Source: Salminus brasiliensis
Taxonomy: Eukaryota > Chordata > Actinopteri > Characiformes > Bryconidae
Assembly: GCF_030463535.1 (NCBI RefSeq)
Contig: NC_132879.1
Location: 41,229,970-41,293,969, forward strand
Length of the DNA stretch: 64,000 bases
Direction: 5' to 3'
The notes beneath the pieces are model-generated. The model had not been told where the DNA came from. It did no database searches and worked only from the letters and a program-made list of their open reading frames with translations. The translations under genes were made by a program, and so were the position numbers. This document shows, piece by piece, positions 13,701 to 25,508 of this stretch. Each line of letters opens with the position of its first letter. Position 1 is the first letter of the stretch.

Positions 13701-16441
13701 AGCAAAGGGGGGGGGGGCAATTTCATAGCTCCTCAATGTCTTTCCCAAGGGTCTAAAGTATCCAGGCGGGAGGAGGGGGGTGTGGGTTGGTGGTGAAGTG
13801 AATTACAGGGCAGCTGACTGGCATGGGGTAGGGATACCTTTTCAAAGAGGCTGATGGTCACTCTCTGCCCTGCTCTCTCGCTCTCTGCAGTAGAAGAGTG
13901 TCTCATCCTAAACAGGGAGAACAAAAGCAAGCTTTCTGCCAGGTTACTTACTGTGTCTAGGTGAAGTTGTAGGATGCCTATCAATCTTATCAGATAGATG
14001 AAATTGTTAGCTACCATACAGTCTCGTAATCCTATCAGCCTCATTCCTCTGGACCCATCTGAATACCCTGAATAGCCTACCAGTTCATGGAGTCACGGTG
14101 TCTGCAAGGTACACAAAGCAGAAGAAGAACAGATAGAGGCTTTGTTTGTTTACCATGGTCACTGCAATTAAATGCATAGCCTCGGGCCAAAGTAAATTAC
14201 CTCCTTGTCCCTTAAAAGAGAGCAGAGACGGAGAGTACAAGACAATATGCCCTCTTTGGCTTTCTTTAAAATATGAGTATGAAAATAAACTAAATGAGAT
14301 AATTTATTCATTCACATTCATTTCACCACTGCAAGTGAGGTTGGTGAAGCAAGTTTGATAAGTGGCAGTAAATTGCCTGGTATTAGGTTACATGACTTGA
14401 AAATCTGGCTCAGAGCAGAATAATAAAACGAGTGGTGAATCAGGTTTCCCTGAGCTCCTTAGAATGGGGCGGCCTGCACCTGCTGCACTCTGGCTTCCTT
14501 CTGCTGCCACAATGAACATCTGGCACCATCTTTTGCTTGGTCAAAGTAAAAAGGGTTTGGCAGGACAAGCTGCCCTACACTAGAAACAAGTGTGTGTGTT
14601 AAACCTTTAAATACTTCCTATTTATATAAACCAATTTTATGGTTTAAAACCTATAACCTAAAACCTAAAAATATATTTCAGCAGCAAATGTGTTTTTGCC
14701 AGCAAAATACAATATCAAATTAGACTAAATGCAAATATACATGAACACCATAAATATAAATTTAATTTGTTGTCAATAAAGTTATTAATATGTTGGTTAG
14801 AAAATGCTGTCAGAAGAACACACTCATGCTTACAGTAGGACATTAGGTTAACTAGGTATTGTATGGCAACTATAAATACTGGGCTTCCTCAAAGAGAGAA
14901 AATCCCAATGCATTCTCTATTTGTATTTCCTCTAATGTTAGATGTTTTTGTTTTTAAGATATAAATGCTTACTGCCAAAGTAAATAGCTTTAAATATTTT
15001 TTCTCTCTATTTTGCACTATAAATGAAACTTGCACTATAAATTAATTTGTACGCTTAAAGTAAGCTTTATATGTGGCTGATAAAAAAAAAGTCACTGATA
15101 CAGGATTGACTACACCATCTGTGTGACGTTATTGCACTTATTAATTCACTGCATTCGTTATTAAGCCATTTAGGCAGCCAATAAACATTACTGAGTAAAC
15201 AAGAGATTTATGTGGTAATGCCCTATTATTGTGTTTCACATAACAAACAGTAAAACCACAGCCGTTGTAGAATGTCATGAGAAAGAGGATCACTACCACC
15301 CATGTCATGTACCAAAGCTCTCTACTTATGTAAAGCATAATTCCTCAGGATTATTTTGAGTGGGATTATTAGTGAGACATGGTAAATCATCTAATACCCC
15401 ACAGCAAGACTCTGAAATGTGATTAATTAAATGATATCCACCTAGTGTATCTGTCTATGATTACATGCTATGTTACAGAATATAGTGCCCTCCACTAATC
15501 TAAGCTGAATTTCCTTGCTCTTCCTTTCGTGATTTTTCATGATTGCTGAAAGGTTGTGTAATGCCCATGATGTTTGCTTTCCCCCAGGCCCCTGCTCAAA
15601 GCCTACTTTAATTAGCTCTAAACTAACCACTGATCGCAGGTTACTGATCGCAACACAGTCCACAGGTGGTGCACGTCATCAGGTTGGGTTTCCAGAGCGT
15701 GCACGTGGAAAGAAAAGTGAAAAAAGCGAGCAACACAAAACTGAGCAATGGGGCAAGAAAAGCAAGCTGACGCAGGTGATTACCGCACTGGTTTTCTGCA
15801 CTGGCCAGAGAAGAACCCTACATGGGACCATTTAGCTAGGAGGCACAACACTGCACGTGTCCGCTGATTACAGGTTCAAACCAAAGCAGTGTTATACTAG
15901 ATGATGCACACTGAGGAATGCTGAATACTGGTAGGGAGGACTACATACCCTTACCCTAAATCTTGTATCTTATGAATCAGGCATATGCCTCTATGATTAA
16001 CATGGCATGATAACACGACACGTGGTTGTCACTGAGACAGGAATATGTTGCATACCGTTGAACAGCCCATTGGTGTAAAGTAGGCTGGAAAGGTATCCTA
16101 GCTAACTTCTTGAATTTTTAGTGCTAGCTAGATATATTTCCCTCTCCCTTAGACAACCCCGCAGCCTGAGCAACTGCTCGATCACACAAAAGTTAAAAAA
16201 CCAAACGAGAGTTCAATGTGAGAAACTGGATGCTAAGAAAAGACACTCACAGAAACGAGGTGAAAATGCTAAGCTTTGTTGGAAGAGCAGTGAGCCCCAG
16301 GTCCGCGCAGTCCACCCGCAGCAGCATGCCGTCGTCCTCTTCACAACGGCACAGCTCCGGGCACTCTCCCAGGCGGGCAAACGCTTCGCGGCTCCATACC
16401 GCTAGAAGCAGCCGCAGGACAAACGCAAAACACGGAGCCAT
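3501..16441 (-). CDS. lgr5: Leucine-rich repeat G-protein-coupled receptor 5, 5' exons (partial)
   Basis: R-spondin receptor of the cell surface that potentiates Wnt signalling. Minus-strand coding exons are 16251-16441, 11767-11838, 7876-7947, 6163-6234 and 3501-3716, all with GT-AG borders; 623 coding bases, about 207 residues. The start is ATG at 16441: an in-frame TAG lies four codons upstream. Residues 1-25 are a hydrophobic signal peptide, followed by a cysteine cap (CPELCRC, then VDC) and leucine-rich repeats. Each of the three 72-base exons encodes exactly one 24-residue repeat (for example [20 protein letters not shown]) and the 216-base exon encodes three. Motifs [18 protein letters not shown] and RLDANH...[13 protein letters not shown] fit LGR5 better than LGR4 or LGR6. 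The remaining repeats and the seven-helix domain lie beyond the left edge. The divergent neighbour is tspan8, as in mammals. Confidence 0.93.
4011..4330 (+). repeat. Dispersed teleost repeat ('ggcatttagcagacgctctt' type)
   Basis: Begins with a tandem of 'catttacattta' and the phrase ggcatttagcagacgctctt followed by atccagagcgacttacaa. It ends near 'cgcttgtcttctgcgc', with an internal segment about a 'gtgggtcttcagtttgcgct' stretch. Such copies are very common between fish genes, and a shorter diverged copy is at 24048-24250. I do not assign it confidently to a transposon class. It lies in the intron after the last visible lgr5 repeat exon's neighbour (between 3717 and 6162). Confidence 0.7.
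6560..7240 (+). pseudogene. Decayed Tc1-like transposase fragment
   Basis: Plus-strand translation in shifting frames gives [13 protein letters not shown] (catalytic-core region, with N replacing the first catalytic D of the usual WSDE), then VWRRKNKA and [17 protein letters not shown]. Later come [18 protein letters not shown], corresponding to the [11 protein letters not shown] box, and a C-terminal [10 protein letters not shown]. Stops and frameshifts separate the pieces. The T-rich region after 7140 resembles the 3' non-coding end of such elements. It lies in the lgr5 intron between 6235 and 7875. Confidence 0.75.
9690..10100 (-). mobile_element. Decayed Tc1-like transposon fragment
   Basis: The plus strand carries phrases typical of an antisense Tc1-like transposase: 'cttcccacagatttttaatg', 'acaatcccaaaaaacagatc' and 'cacccccatgcttaatcggc', the last corresponding to the glycine-rich core segment. 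No reading frame is preserved. Located in the lgr5 intron between 7948 and 11766. Confidence 0.45.
10634..10706 (+). repeat. (CA)n microsatellite
   Basis: About 36 uninterrupted AC dinucleotides, followed by an A run. Likely polymorphic. It lies in the lgr5 intron between 7948 and 11766. Confidence 0.97.
12058..12495 (-). mobile_element. Internally deleted Tc1-like element
   Basis: Begins with 'acagccataacattaggacc', the known outer terminus of a fish Tc1/mariner family. The minus strand translates to [12 protein letters not shown] and [20 protein letters not shown], fragments of the transposase of that family joined after a large internal deletion. The far terminus is degraded near 12490. 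It sits inside lgr5 intron 1. Confidence 0.7.
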
Positions 16442-16640
16442 CACTTTCACTACACGTAGCTAATTGCGAAAAAGTCGGATGGAGGTCCTCTGTCGACAAA
16501 AAAAACCTGTGACACTTCTGGCTGTTGCTGGATGGAGGCGTTTTAAAGCTCGCGGCCAACCGTTAGGATTTGAATGGTGCGCGCGCCGCGAGTATCGAAC
16601 ACCGTCTGTTTGGGTTTACCTCAGCTCCTCAGCTACAGCT
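16230..16640 (-). promoter_or_regulatory. GC-rich first-exon and promoter-proximal region of lgr5
   Basis: Base composition changes from the surrounding AT-rich DNA to GC-rich with repeated CpG (for example gcgcgcgccgcgagtatcg near 16580). This block covers lgr5 exon 1 and about 200 bases upstream of its ATG. I see no clear TATA box. A CpG-rich promoter is inferred from position and composition only. Confidence 0.4.
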
Positions 16641-16641
16641 A

Positions 16642-19110
16642 CCTCTCCCCTACCTCTGCACTGTTTCTTTGGCCTGACATCCCTTTTTCACCTTTAACAA
16701 GGCAGTCTGAACGTCATGCTTGTTGGCAGAGGCGCCCAATCAGGAAGGCCACTACAGGACAGGCATTTGTGATGGAGAGTTGAGCTTCTTCGCACCTTTT
16801 GTCCATCTGAACCATTCAGTGATCTGCAACAGGCAATACAGCGTGTTAGAAAGAGCTATTTAAAACCAATTAATATCAGTATGCTTTGTGTTAAATCTTA
16901 TTTACATATATTTATTTACATGTAATTTGAATTATATAATTTAAGCATCCATCGCTTGATAGTTTAGTGTAAGCCAAGATCGTCACACTTGCTGACACTT
17001 TCTGTTTTGTATGTAAGCTACTTATCTTATTCCTAGTGCTAAGACAATATATACAATAATCACTATAAATAATTTCACTGTAAAACGGCAAAGATTGCAG
17101 TGTTGTCAGGAAGTGAATTTCACGCCATCTTACACATGTAAAAATGTACTTAAGTAGCTTTTTGTGTACCTGCACTTTTTTAAGTTTTTAAAATCTGTAA
17201 TTTACTATTCTGTTTGTCTTAGGTATTGTACTTTTGTGCTGCTACCTTTTAAATCACATCTGTTTCTGTGTTGAAAATTGCATCTTTTTCCATATTTTTG
17301 AGGTTAGACCACTAAAGCAGGTCAGTCTGTATGTGATAAACCCTGCTTGCCTCACTTTCGCTTCCCAGAGCACTGCTTTTTAACAGTTCTCTTGACAAAT
17401 TCACCTGAGAGCCGAGTGTCCGAGCGCAGTACCCCACAGAGAAAATTACAGAAACACAGAGAGGAATGGAGAAATGACTATGAATGATCAGAATGTGTAA
17501 GAGAGAGTTCAACTGCACCATCTGCCACCCAGTTCCTCAGTTGGTAGCTCCTCAGTTGGTACCCATCCTTCAGTCTGGTTGTTTATCTAGCTAGTGATGA
17601 CTTTTAATATTCAAAGCACCTAATTCTCTATTAAAGGAAAGCTGTTCTGATGAAGGCAGAGAGGGCCTGAGAGTGAACATGGAGAGAGCTAGGGATTCCT
17701 TTGCAGGCAAACAGATATTAAAGTAGGTATGAAGAACCTACATCCTACAAACATCTGTAGTGTGTGTAGGTCTGTGTACAGGATATATGTACTGTTCCAT
17801 CTGAGGGCAGGAAGATGAGTCATTACCTAAACTAACATTTCTGTTTTCGGATGTAAAACTGTCACAGACAAAATGCTAAATTCTTTTACATCAAATGTGT
17901 GGGTATATCTGCAAAATGGCTATGGGAAAACGGAGAGGGTGCTGGGTTGGTTGGGTGAGATAGGGGAGTAGGAGAGAGCCTGACAGTGTTTGCAGTGACA
18001 TAATTCCTAAGATAAGACTGCAAGTTAGGTCAAACAACTTGAAAGAAGCGTTGCCTTTACAGTGGGAAAAATGACAGCAACACTTACATGTGTTGTGACA
18101 TGTTAGTGTAAAAAGGCAGTTAGAGTTGGAAGTAAATACAAATTCAAAAAGGTAATTCAACTTTCAAATAATCTGTTCAAGACACATTGTTGCAGAAGTC
18201 TTGGCCTTGGCCTATGTTCTCTGGCAAACTTTAGTCTTGCCCTGGTGTTTTTTTGACAACAAGGGTCTCCTTGAACACCTCCCATAATTGTAAATTATTT
18301 TGCGGACAGTGGAAAGTCTTATTTCCAGTCATTCTAAAATCTTTTTCATTCCTTTCCCAGACTCATATGCATCCTCTTCAGATCTCATTATGATCATCAT
18401 GACCTCTCACTTGAGCTGTCAAGAGCAAATTAAACTAAATGTCTAAATTAAACTAAATTACAGAGGATGTGCTGTGGCTCAATCTTTGTCAAATACAATA
18501 ATATAAAATTATGGCTGTAGTTTTTTAGTCTTCCATCATTAGAACACTTCCATCATTCGAAATTCCTGAAGTTATCTGCAGTATTTCAGATTATTTCTAT
18601 GTAATGGGCAGACTAAAAACACTTCGCAGAGATGGGTATGTGCATAAACCAAAAACAACCCAGGAAATGTTTTTCACTACTTTCACTACTATTAGTCCAC
18701 AAACCACAATAGTGAAAGAGTAGGAAACAATTTATATTATAATTTTTATTATGTAAACATGTAAAACAGCATTTCAAAATTGGAACACCATACACTGTAA
18801 AAAGAGAAAAGCTTAAATAATGTTTCATGTGAAAACAAGCAATCAATGTTTATTTAGCTTACATAAATGTTTTAAATAAAACAATCACTCATTTTAACAT
18901 ATGGACATCTTTATAGTGTACAGATAAACCATATCTTAATCTATGTGAAAAACATAGTTAAAGGCACCCCACTAAGAATGTCATGGTTTTATATATCAGA
19001 ACATAATAGCAGGTCTTAAAATTAGGTAAATACAACCTTAGCTGAATGACAACACACAACAGATTCTACCGTGTCATTATTTACTTAACAAAACTGAAGC
19101 CAAAATGGAA
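16642..19110. other. Intergenic DNA upstream of lgr5, no gene seen
   Basis: AT-rich DNA between the divergent lgr5 and tspan8 genes. Only short open frames without family resemblance are present. I see no tRNA, rRNA or conserved coding segment. Regulatory elements for either neighbour could lie here, but nothing in the sequence alone proves this. Confidence 0.5.
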
Positions 19111-19114
19111 ATGT

Positions 19115-19340
19115 CATGTGTGGAAAACTAAGTACACCCCATTAATAGCTTGTTGAACCACACTTAGCAGCAATAACTTTAAAGTAATGGTTTTCTGTAT
19201 GACTTTATCAGTCTCTTTCAGTGTCAATTTAGAGCAATTTTTGCCCACTCTTTTTTACAATGTTGCTTCAGTTTATTAAGGCTTGTGGACATTCAATTAT
19301 GCACAGAGGTCTGGACTTTGACTGAGCCACTGCAACACAA
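19115..19340 (-). mobile_element. Tc1-like transposon fragment
   Basis: The start 'gtggaaaactaagtacaccc' is the characteristic terminus of a fish Tc1 family. The following text ('gcttgttgaaccacacttag', 'ttttctgtatgactttatca', 'ggtctggactttgactgagc') matches the antisense of its end and transposase 3' region. The element stops abruptly at 'cactgcaacacaa', where a different repeat begins. Confidence 0.65.
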
Positions 19341-20020
19341 GTCATTACTCAGGTAGAAGTGTAGATATTAGGGTTTAAAAAGACTTCTATAGAAGTTGAA
19401 GTATCAACTTAAGCTTTTAGTAAAAGTGTAAAAGTACTGGTTTCAAGTATAAAAGTAAAAGTAATGTAAGGAAAACAAAAAATAAATTAAATTTTTAAAA
19501 ATTAAATTAAAGCATTTTAGTAATATCAAATATTACTAATCTAATATACTAAAATCAAATATATTAAAGTACTACTGAGCATTAACATGTGTTTCATGAA
19601 ACAGAAGTGAGTTGTTGCCTATAAGTATTGTAATGGTGCAAAAAGTCAAACTTCAGAGGCATGTTATCAGTAACCTTTATATTTATTATGAATCTCTATA
19701 TTTATTCTCATCCAACCACAATCAAATTCACACTTTCTGGATGACGTGATATATCTGGATAGGTTTTTTTTTTTTTTTTTTTAATGATGACAAACCGAAA
19801 TGAAAATAAACCAAAATGAAACAGGAGTAACAAGGCTATTTTTCAAAATGTATGGAGTAGAAAGTACAGATAATTGTGTGAAAATGTAAGGAGTAGAAGT
19901 AAAAAGTCAGCTGAAAAATAATTACTCTAGTAAACAAAAATTTCTACTTAAGAAAGTAATTAAATATTTGCACTTTGTTACTTGACACTTCTGGTACTTT
20001 GTTTTTCACACCACTGTATA
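19341..20020. repeat. Non-autonomous interspersed repeat rich in 'aagtaaaagtactgg' motifs
   Basis: A block of about 680 bases starts near 'aggtagaagtgtagatatta' and ends near 'tgttacttgacacttctggt'. It contains many AAGTA/AAAGT repeats at both ends and a T18 run at about 19766. Copies like this are common in fish. Its roughly inverted ends suggest a non-autonomous DNA transposon, possibly hAT-type, but I cannot confirm a target-site duplication. Confidence 0.45.
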
Positions 20021-22810
20021 TCTCCATTTTACCCAACACAAATTATAAATAAATACTATTTAATGTGTTTTACTGCTATTTAGAATGGAAGTGAAGTTTT
20101 CTCTTATAGGCAGCTTTCAAAAACTAACACGGTTATCTTATTTCAAAGCTTGTGGGATAGTGGGTACTCTACATACTCAGTATCTTATCATGTGTTTTTG
20201 TTATATGTCCCTTTTAAATTATTTCACAATATATTTACAACAATATGAGTAAACTATTTAGATATTAAGACTAGATTTATTTACTTGGTTGTTATATAGC
20301 TTATGTATCACCAGTGTCTGTCTTGAGACTGCTAGTACTGCTAGACCCTGGTACTGTATGTTGTTGCATGACAAACTAGTACTACTCTCCTGCCCCCTGG
20401 TGATATCTGAAGAAAGTTTTGTTGGGCCTTTGCAGTAATATACTCCTCACAGCTCGAGTCATTATGGCACCCCTGCAAAGGTTTTCTTTTAAACATAAAA
20501 CTTTGCAATGCCAGTGTTAAGAGAAACATCTATTTGACTGCTGCTCAAGTTCAAGTTTGAAAACTTTTTAATGCAGAGATTAACTATAAATTGAATCTGT
20601 AATTTGTGAATTCTCAATTTCACTGAGTAAGACATTAAACACATTTCATAGTATAAATGACCATATAGTGCATATGTGCAAATATAAGTAGAAAAGAAGG
20701 AAAAAGAAATCAGAAACTTCATCATCTGACTGCATGTAGGAGCATGTGTGCTATATATCTAAATGCAGGAATTTTACACCATTAAACTTGTACCATTATA
20801 AACTGACTTAGAAAGCGCACTAAACTATTAACAAATATACAATAGAAATATGACTAACAATCAAGGACATTATTTAAATGATATATGAGTACAGTAGAAT
20901 AGAAGAAGTATAAAAAGTTGTAGTTTCTACTGTTCTCTGTTCAGTGAATTGGTCTTCCAGCAAGTTCCAGCAAATTCTTATCACTGGAAGTTCCTTGCAT
21001 TTGGAAGGCATAATTTTCTTCCTCCCTGCTAGAGTACGGAAGTTAGTTATTTTAGTAATTATCTATTATCTAAACTCTTTTCTGGATGCTTGGAATAGTT
21101 GATGGACTTGAGAGTATCCCCTACGTAGTGCAACCATGCCACAACATGTTAAACAGAGTTAAACAGTGTTAAACAGTGAGAACAAAATCTGTCATTAATG
21201 ATATAAAGTATGGTCCTGAGAAGAGAAGTATTGTAGTGATTGACTGGATTGTATGCTGTGATGTGTGTAAAGGTATTGGGTGGTTTTGGGTGGCTTTTGC
21301 ACAGATGGTGCACGTTTGCATAGTGAATGACAGTGAGCAGCTACTGAAAACAACTGTGGTGACTGACTGTAGAAAAGAATTTATTAATCTATTTTTTTAT
21401 TAATCATTTATCCAAATTTACTTTGCAAATGACCAAAATGAATCTTACCTTATAATTCCCTGCTAGCTCCTCCCACTGTTCCTGTTAGCTAAAGGGAGCT
21501 GGTCTGCCAGTGCTTAGCACCAATTTGACAGCTGACATGTAATATGAATGATATAATATATAATGTCTTTAACAATTAGGTAGAGTCTGCATACCACTGT
21601 CTTGCAAACCTCAGGAAAAGGTTGGTCTTTTAAAACTGACCAGTATCATTGTAAAAGTTACCCCCCAGGCACGCCATTCAAGGCATTAGCTGAGGCTGAC
21701 AGGTACTGGATCTGTCCCAGGAAATCCCAGAAAGGGCTCTGGGGCAGCCACATCCTCCCACAGCAGCTTCTGCTTTGTGTCAATTGTAGTCTAAGAATCT
21801 GGATTGTATAAACATACTGATTAGCGATTACAGAAGCATTAGAGCTAATGATTATTATTTGACATTTTCTTCAGAATTGCTTTAGGACACTGAAATAATG
21901 ATCAAATCTGATATTACTATCACCACATTGTTTTTGTACCCTGCAGCACAATTAAATATTCCATTAGCAAAATAAAAACAAAATCACCAAATCACCAAAA
22001 TTAAATGGCCCTTTATTGTCACTTAAACAAAAACATGTTGACAAATAATGTCATCATGACAGGGTACCATTTATATACTTTTTAGACAGTAACCCAATAT
22101 AACAAAGGTGGAATTTTATGTGTAGACATCTGTTTGCAGAACCACTGTCAATTCTGTCAACTTTTCATCCTGGAAAACCTGGAAATTATCTGATCATAGA
22201 AACATAAAAAAAAGTGATAAATTAGTTATTCTCCGCTGACTTGTAATTGGGATTATCCTTCTCCTGGCTTGGAACACTTGCCAACTGCATTCTTCCGCAC
22301 TGGTCCATATGCTTCTTTCAGTATCAATGATGGTTCTTGTAGGGTGGCCCAAAGCATAAATTACACTTCCCAACTGTAGGGGAAGCCCAGAAGCAAGAAA
22401 TTCTTGTGTAATGCAGCTTTAAAGCGCAAGGGAACTCTTCTGCACATTCTTTTTCACATTTTGACACACACACAATCACATAAAACACATGATTAGTCTA
22501 ACAACAGCCATTTTATGTCTATAACACTTTTGCTGTCCCAAACCTGGTTTGTACGGCCCCACAAGGTTAAAAAATCAGTTCTGCTGTATCTGTATCTGCC
22601 TCAGTTGTTTAAACAGCAGATCTGGGAACCCTGGCGGTCATCCACTAATCACATAACCATATTTGTAACCAGCGTTATGCTTCATGGGTCCTGACCACAA
22701 GGGCAGCACTTACAAGTTAATGACGTAAGTCATGACAATGATATGTATATCCACAGAGTCACAAAGAGGTGGACAGAATGACAAGTTGCAGCATAGTGGC
22801 AAGTTAGTCT
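20021..22810. other. Intergenic DNA, no gene seen
   Basis: AT-rich sequence with only short unremarkable open frames on either strand. No RNA gene or recognisable transposon was seen apart from low-complexity A/T stretches. Confidence 0.5.
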
Positions 22811-22819
22811 AAGCAGCCA

Positions 22820-23830
22820 TGGTTACGCTGCACAACCTGGAAAACGGAAGAAGATCATGTGGCTGCTGCACATATGCTGGCTATGGGCAGCCCAAAAAGG
22901 TGCAACACTCTTAACAGAGTGAGCTGTGGGCGTTGCAGAGATAGAGCAGTTGGCACCCTCGTATACCAGCCTGACCTCTACAAGGCAGTGTGAGAGCTTG
23001 TGGTGAGCCTTGCTTAGCCCCAGTGAAACACCCAAAAACTACTTTTACGCATGCCTTCAGCAAAGAAGAGCCTCCTTCAAGAATAAGTTGCAAACTAAAA
23101 ATTGGCCAAATGAACTTTATTTATAGCAGGAGACCTCCCAACCTCCAACAGTGATGTTCAAACAGTAGATCCATAATTTGATATCACACAGACTCAACAC
23201 CACAACTGGAGAACGTCTGGACGAGGGTGCCTAACGTCTCAGACTGGGAAAGATGGTCTCTCCTGCTAGGAGCAGGGATTTCAGGAGTGGAAACCAAGGC
23301 TGGCATGGCCAGACTCTGTTTAGGAGGGTGAAATAAGATAAGGTGAAAGTGGGAATGCATTAAGCAATTTGTTGAGCCAGTTATGAACTAACACACCCTG
23401 GCCCAGCAAAGCCACAGGCAGCAGTGGGATGTTTCTTCTGAAGTGAACAAGTCCACCTTTGCTTCTCAGAACATCCCCCAAATCATACTGGCCATGTTCA
23501 CAAGAAGCTGCCAATGGCCCCCATTCAAAATCTGGCACAAGAGGGCATCTGCTGTCATGTTGGCCACACCAGGCAGGTGAACAGGTCTTAGGGAGAGAAA
23601 CCTGTGGCACCAAACTGCACCCTCCTCGTGGTGAAGGTACTTGTGGTCACCACTTTTTTGTGTGAGGGAATCTGGCCCATGGCCACCACAGAAGGCCACG
23701 CCCTGACGCTCTGGAGTCCCAAAAGCCACATCTCAGTTTCCAGTGCTAGTACCTGCACTAACACTGTCAACATTTTCTGGCACCACTTTTACTGTCTGTG
23801 TCGAACACATAGCCCGGCACCAGTGGCATA
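22820..23830 (-). pseudogene. DIRS-like tyrosine-recombinase retrotransposon remnant
   Basis: Broken minus-strand frames in the right order recall fish DIRS elements. First comes an RNase H-like end, with LSLRPVHLPGVANMTADAL at about 23570-23630. Next are HWQLLVNMASMIW and KVDLFTSEE, then VALLGQGVLVHNWLNKLLNA, the 'LGLDALAHxWP' segment. At 22825-23010, GVSLGLSKAHHKLSHCLVE and PTAHSVKSVAPFWA match the C-terminal part of the element's tyrosine recombinase. There 'HSTR', including its catalytic arginine, has decayed to HSVK. Frameshifts and stops show it is dead, and no terminal repeats were identified. Assignment is by remembered family motifs; a gypsy-type origin is the main alternative. Confidence 0.65.
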
Positions 23831-24047
23831 GAGTGGCTCTGCAGGAATCTGAGAGAGGCATCTGAGCCAGCCAGACTTGGCAACAACCATGCACAAAACT
23901 ACCAGCAGCTCACACAAGATCCTGTGTGATGTAGCCGAGTGTCTGAAGACACTTTGGGGTCCCAACTGCACTGGACTGTATCGTTTGCAAGGCCATAAGT
24001 AGGTCTTAAAGCAGCATCATGAGATTGGAATCACTGATTATGATTTT

Positions 24048-24250
24048 ATGTGTGCATTTACATTTACATTTAAGGCATTTATCAGAGGCTCTTCTCCAGA
24101 GCAACTTACAAAAGTGCTAATGGCAGGGCTAGGCATTGCTCAGCAACAACAGCGCTCTATGCTGGGGAGAGAACAGCGCAATACCAGCTGCTCTCCAAGC
24201 TTGCCTGAGGAGAGGGTGGATAATATGAGTGTAGAAGTTTGGAAGTAGCA
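24048..24250 (+). repeat. Second, diverged copy of the 'ggcatttagcagacgctctt' repeat
   Basis: Reads gcatttacatttacatttaa then ggcatttatcagaggctctt and ccagagcaacttacaaaagt. It shares the head of the copy at 4011-4330 with several substitutions but differs downstream. It ends about 50 bases before the Tc1-like element at 24297. Confidence 0.6.
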
Positions 24251-24296
24251 TAGAGGTTGTTTAATGAGACATACATCAATTTAAAATATGTTCACC

Positions 24297-24562
24297 TACA
24301 GTACAGGCCAAATGTTTGGACACACCTTCTCATTCAATGCGTTTTCTGTATTTTCATGACTATTTACATTGTAGATTCTCACTAAAGGCATCAAAACTAC
24401 GAATGAACACATGTGGAGTTATGTACTTAACAAAAAATAACTGAAAACATGTTTTATATTCTAGTTTCTTCAAAATAGCCACCCTTTGCTCTGATTACTG
24501 CTTTGCACACTCTTGGCATTCTCTCAATGAGCTTCAAGAGGTAGTCACCTGAAATGGTTTTC
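24297..24562 (+). repeat. Left terminal inverted repeat of Tc1-like element
   Basis: About 266 bases, inverted relative to 25509-25800. The inner part, read on the minus strand, encodes the transposase C-terminus (LIERMPRVCKAVIRAKGGYF), so the coding end is part of the inverted repeat. Confidence 0.85.
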
Positions 24563-24564
24563 CA

Positions 24565-25474
24565 TCAGTCTTGAAGGAGTTCCCAGAGGTGTTTAGCACT
24601 TGTTGGCCCCTTTGCCTTCACTCTGCGGTCCAGCTCACCCCAAACCATCTCGATTGGGTTCAGGTCCGGTGACTGTGGAGACCAAGTCATCTGTTTGGGG
24701 TCATTGTCCTGTTGAAAAATAAATGATGGTCCAACTAAACGCAAACCAGATGGGATGGCATGTCGCTGCAGGATGCTGTGGTAGCCATGCTGGTTCAGTG
24801 TGCCTTCAATTTTGAATAAAGTGGGAACCAGGCATGTGGAATCCATCTGTTCACCTTTTCTGCGTCTCACATGGCGGTTGGAACCAAAGATCTCAAATTT
24901 GGACTCATCAGACCAAAGCACAGATTTCCACTGGTCTAATGTCCATTCCTTGTGTTTTTTGGCCCAAACAAATCTCTTCTGCTTGTTGCCTCTCCTTAGC
25001 AGTGGTTTCCTAGCAGCTATTTGACCATGAAGGCCTGATTTGCACAGTCTCCTCTTAACACTTGTTCTAGAGATGGGTCTGCTGTTAGAACTCTGTGTGG
25101 CATTCAACTGGTCTGTGATCTGAGCTGCTGTTTACTTGCGATTTCTGAGGCTGATGACTCGGATGAACTTGTCCTAAGAGGCAGAGGTGACTCTTGGTCT
25201 TCCTTTCCTGGGTCGGTCCTCGTGTGTGCCAGTTTTTCGCTGTAGCGCTTGATGGTTTTTGTCCACTTGGGGACACATTTAAAGTTTTTGCAATTTTCCG
25301 GACTGACTGACCTTTATTTCTTGAAGTAATGATGGCCACTCGTTTTTCTTTAGTTAGCTGATTGGTTCTTGCCAAAATATGAATTTTAACAGTTGTCCAA
25401 TAGGGATGTCGGCTGTGTAGTAACCTGACTTCTGCACAACACAACTGATGGTCCCAACCCCATTGATAAAGCAA
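24565..25474 (-). pseudogene. Tc1-like transposase, disrupted
   Basis: Two overlapping minus-strand frames together cover most of a Tc1 transposase. 25085-25474 holds the N-terminal helix-turn-helix (LTKEKRVAIITSRNKGQSVR, then KIAKTLNVSPS) and then loses frame. 24565-25107 begins near RTSVKRRLCKSGL and contains the DDE catalytic core: VLWSDESKF (first D), [10 protein letters not shown] (second D) and [17 protein letters not shown] (E). The segment between DNDPK and QMTWSPQSPDL is about 20 residues shorter than usual for the family. The frame ends at a TGA (24565-24567), where the family normally continues WKTISG. With a frameshift, a deletion and a nonsense codon it cannot make active enzyme. 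All three catalytic acidic residues survive. Confidence 0.9.
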
Positions 25475-25508
25475 GAAATTCTATAATTAACCCTGATAAG
25501 GCACACCT

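Noticed and set aside
13541..14044. Overlapping open frames near the G-run at 13706
   Set aside because: Short, on opposite strands and without domains or splice partners in lgr5 intron 1.
16442..16450. Upstream extension of lgr5 exon 1 from a GTG
   Set aside because: GTG is not a normal start in vertebrate nuclear genes. ATG at 16441 follows an in-frame TAG, so it is the only good start.
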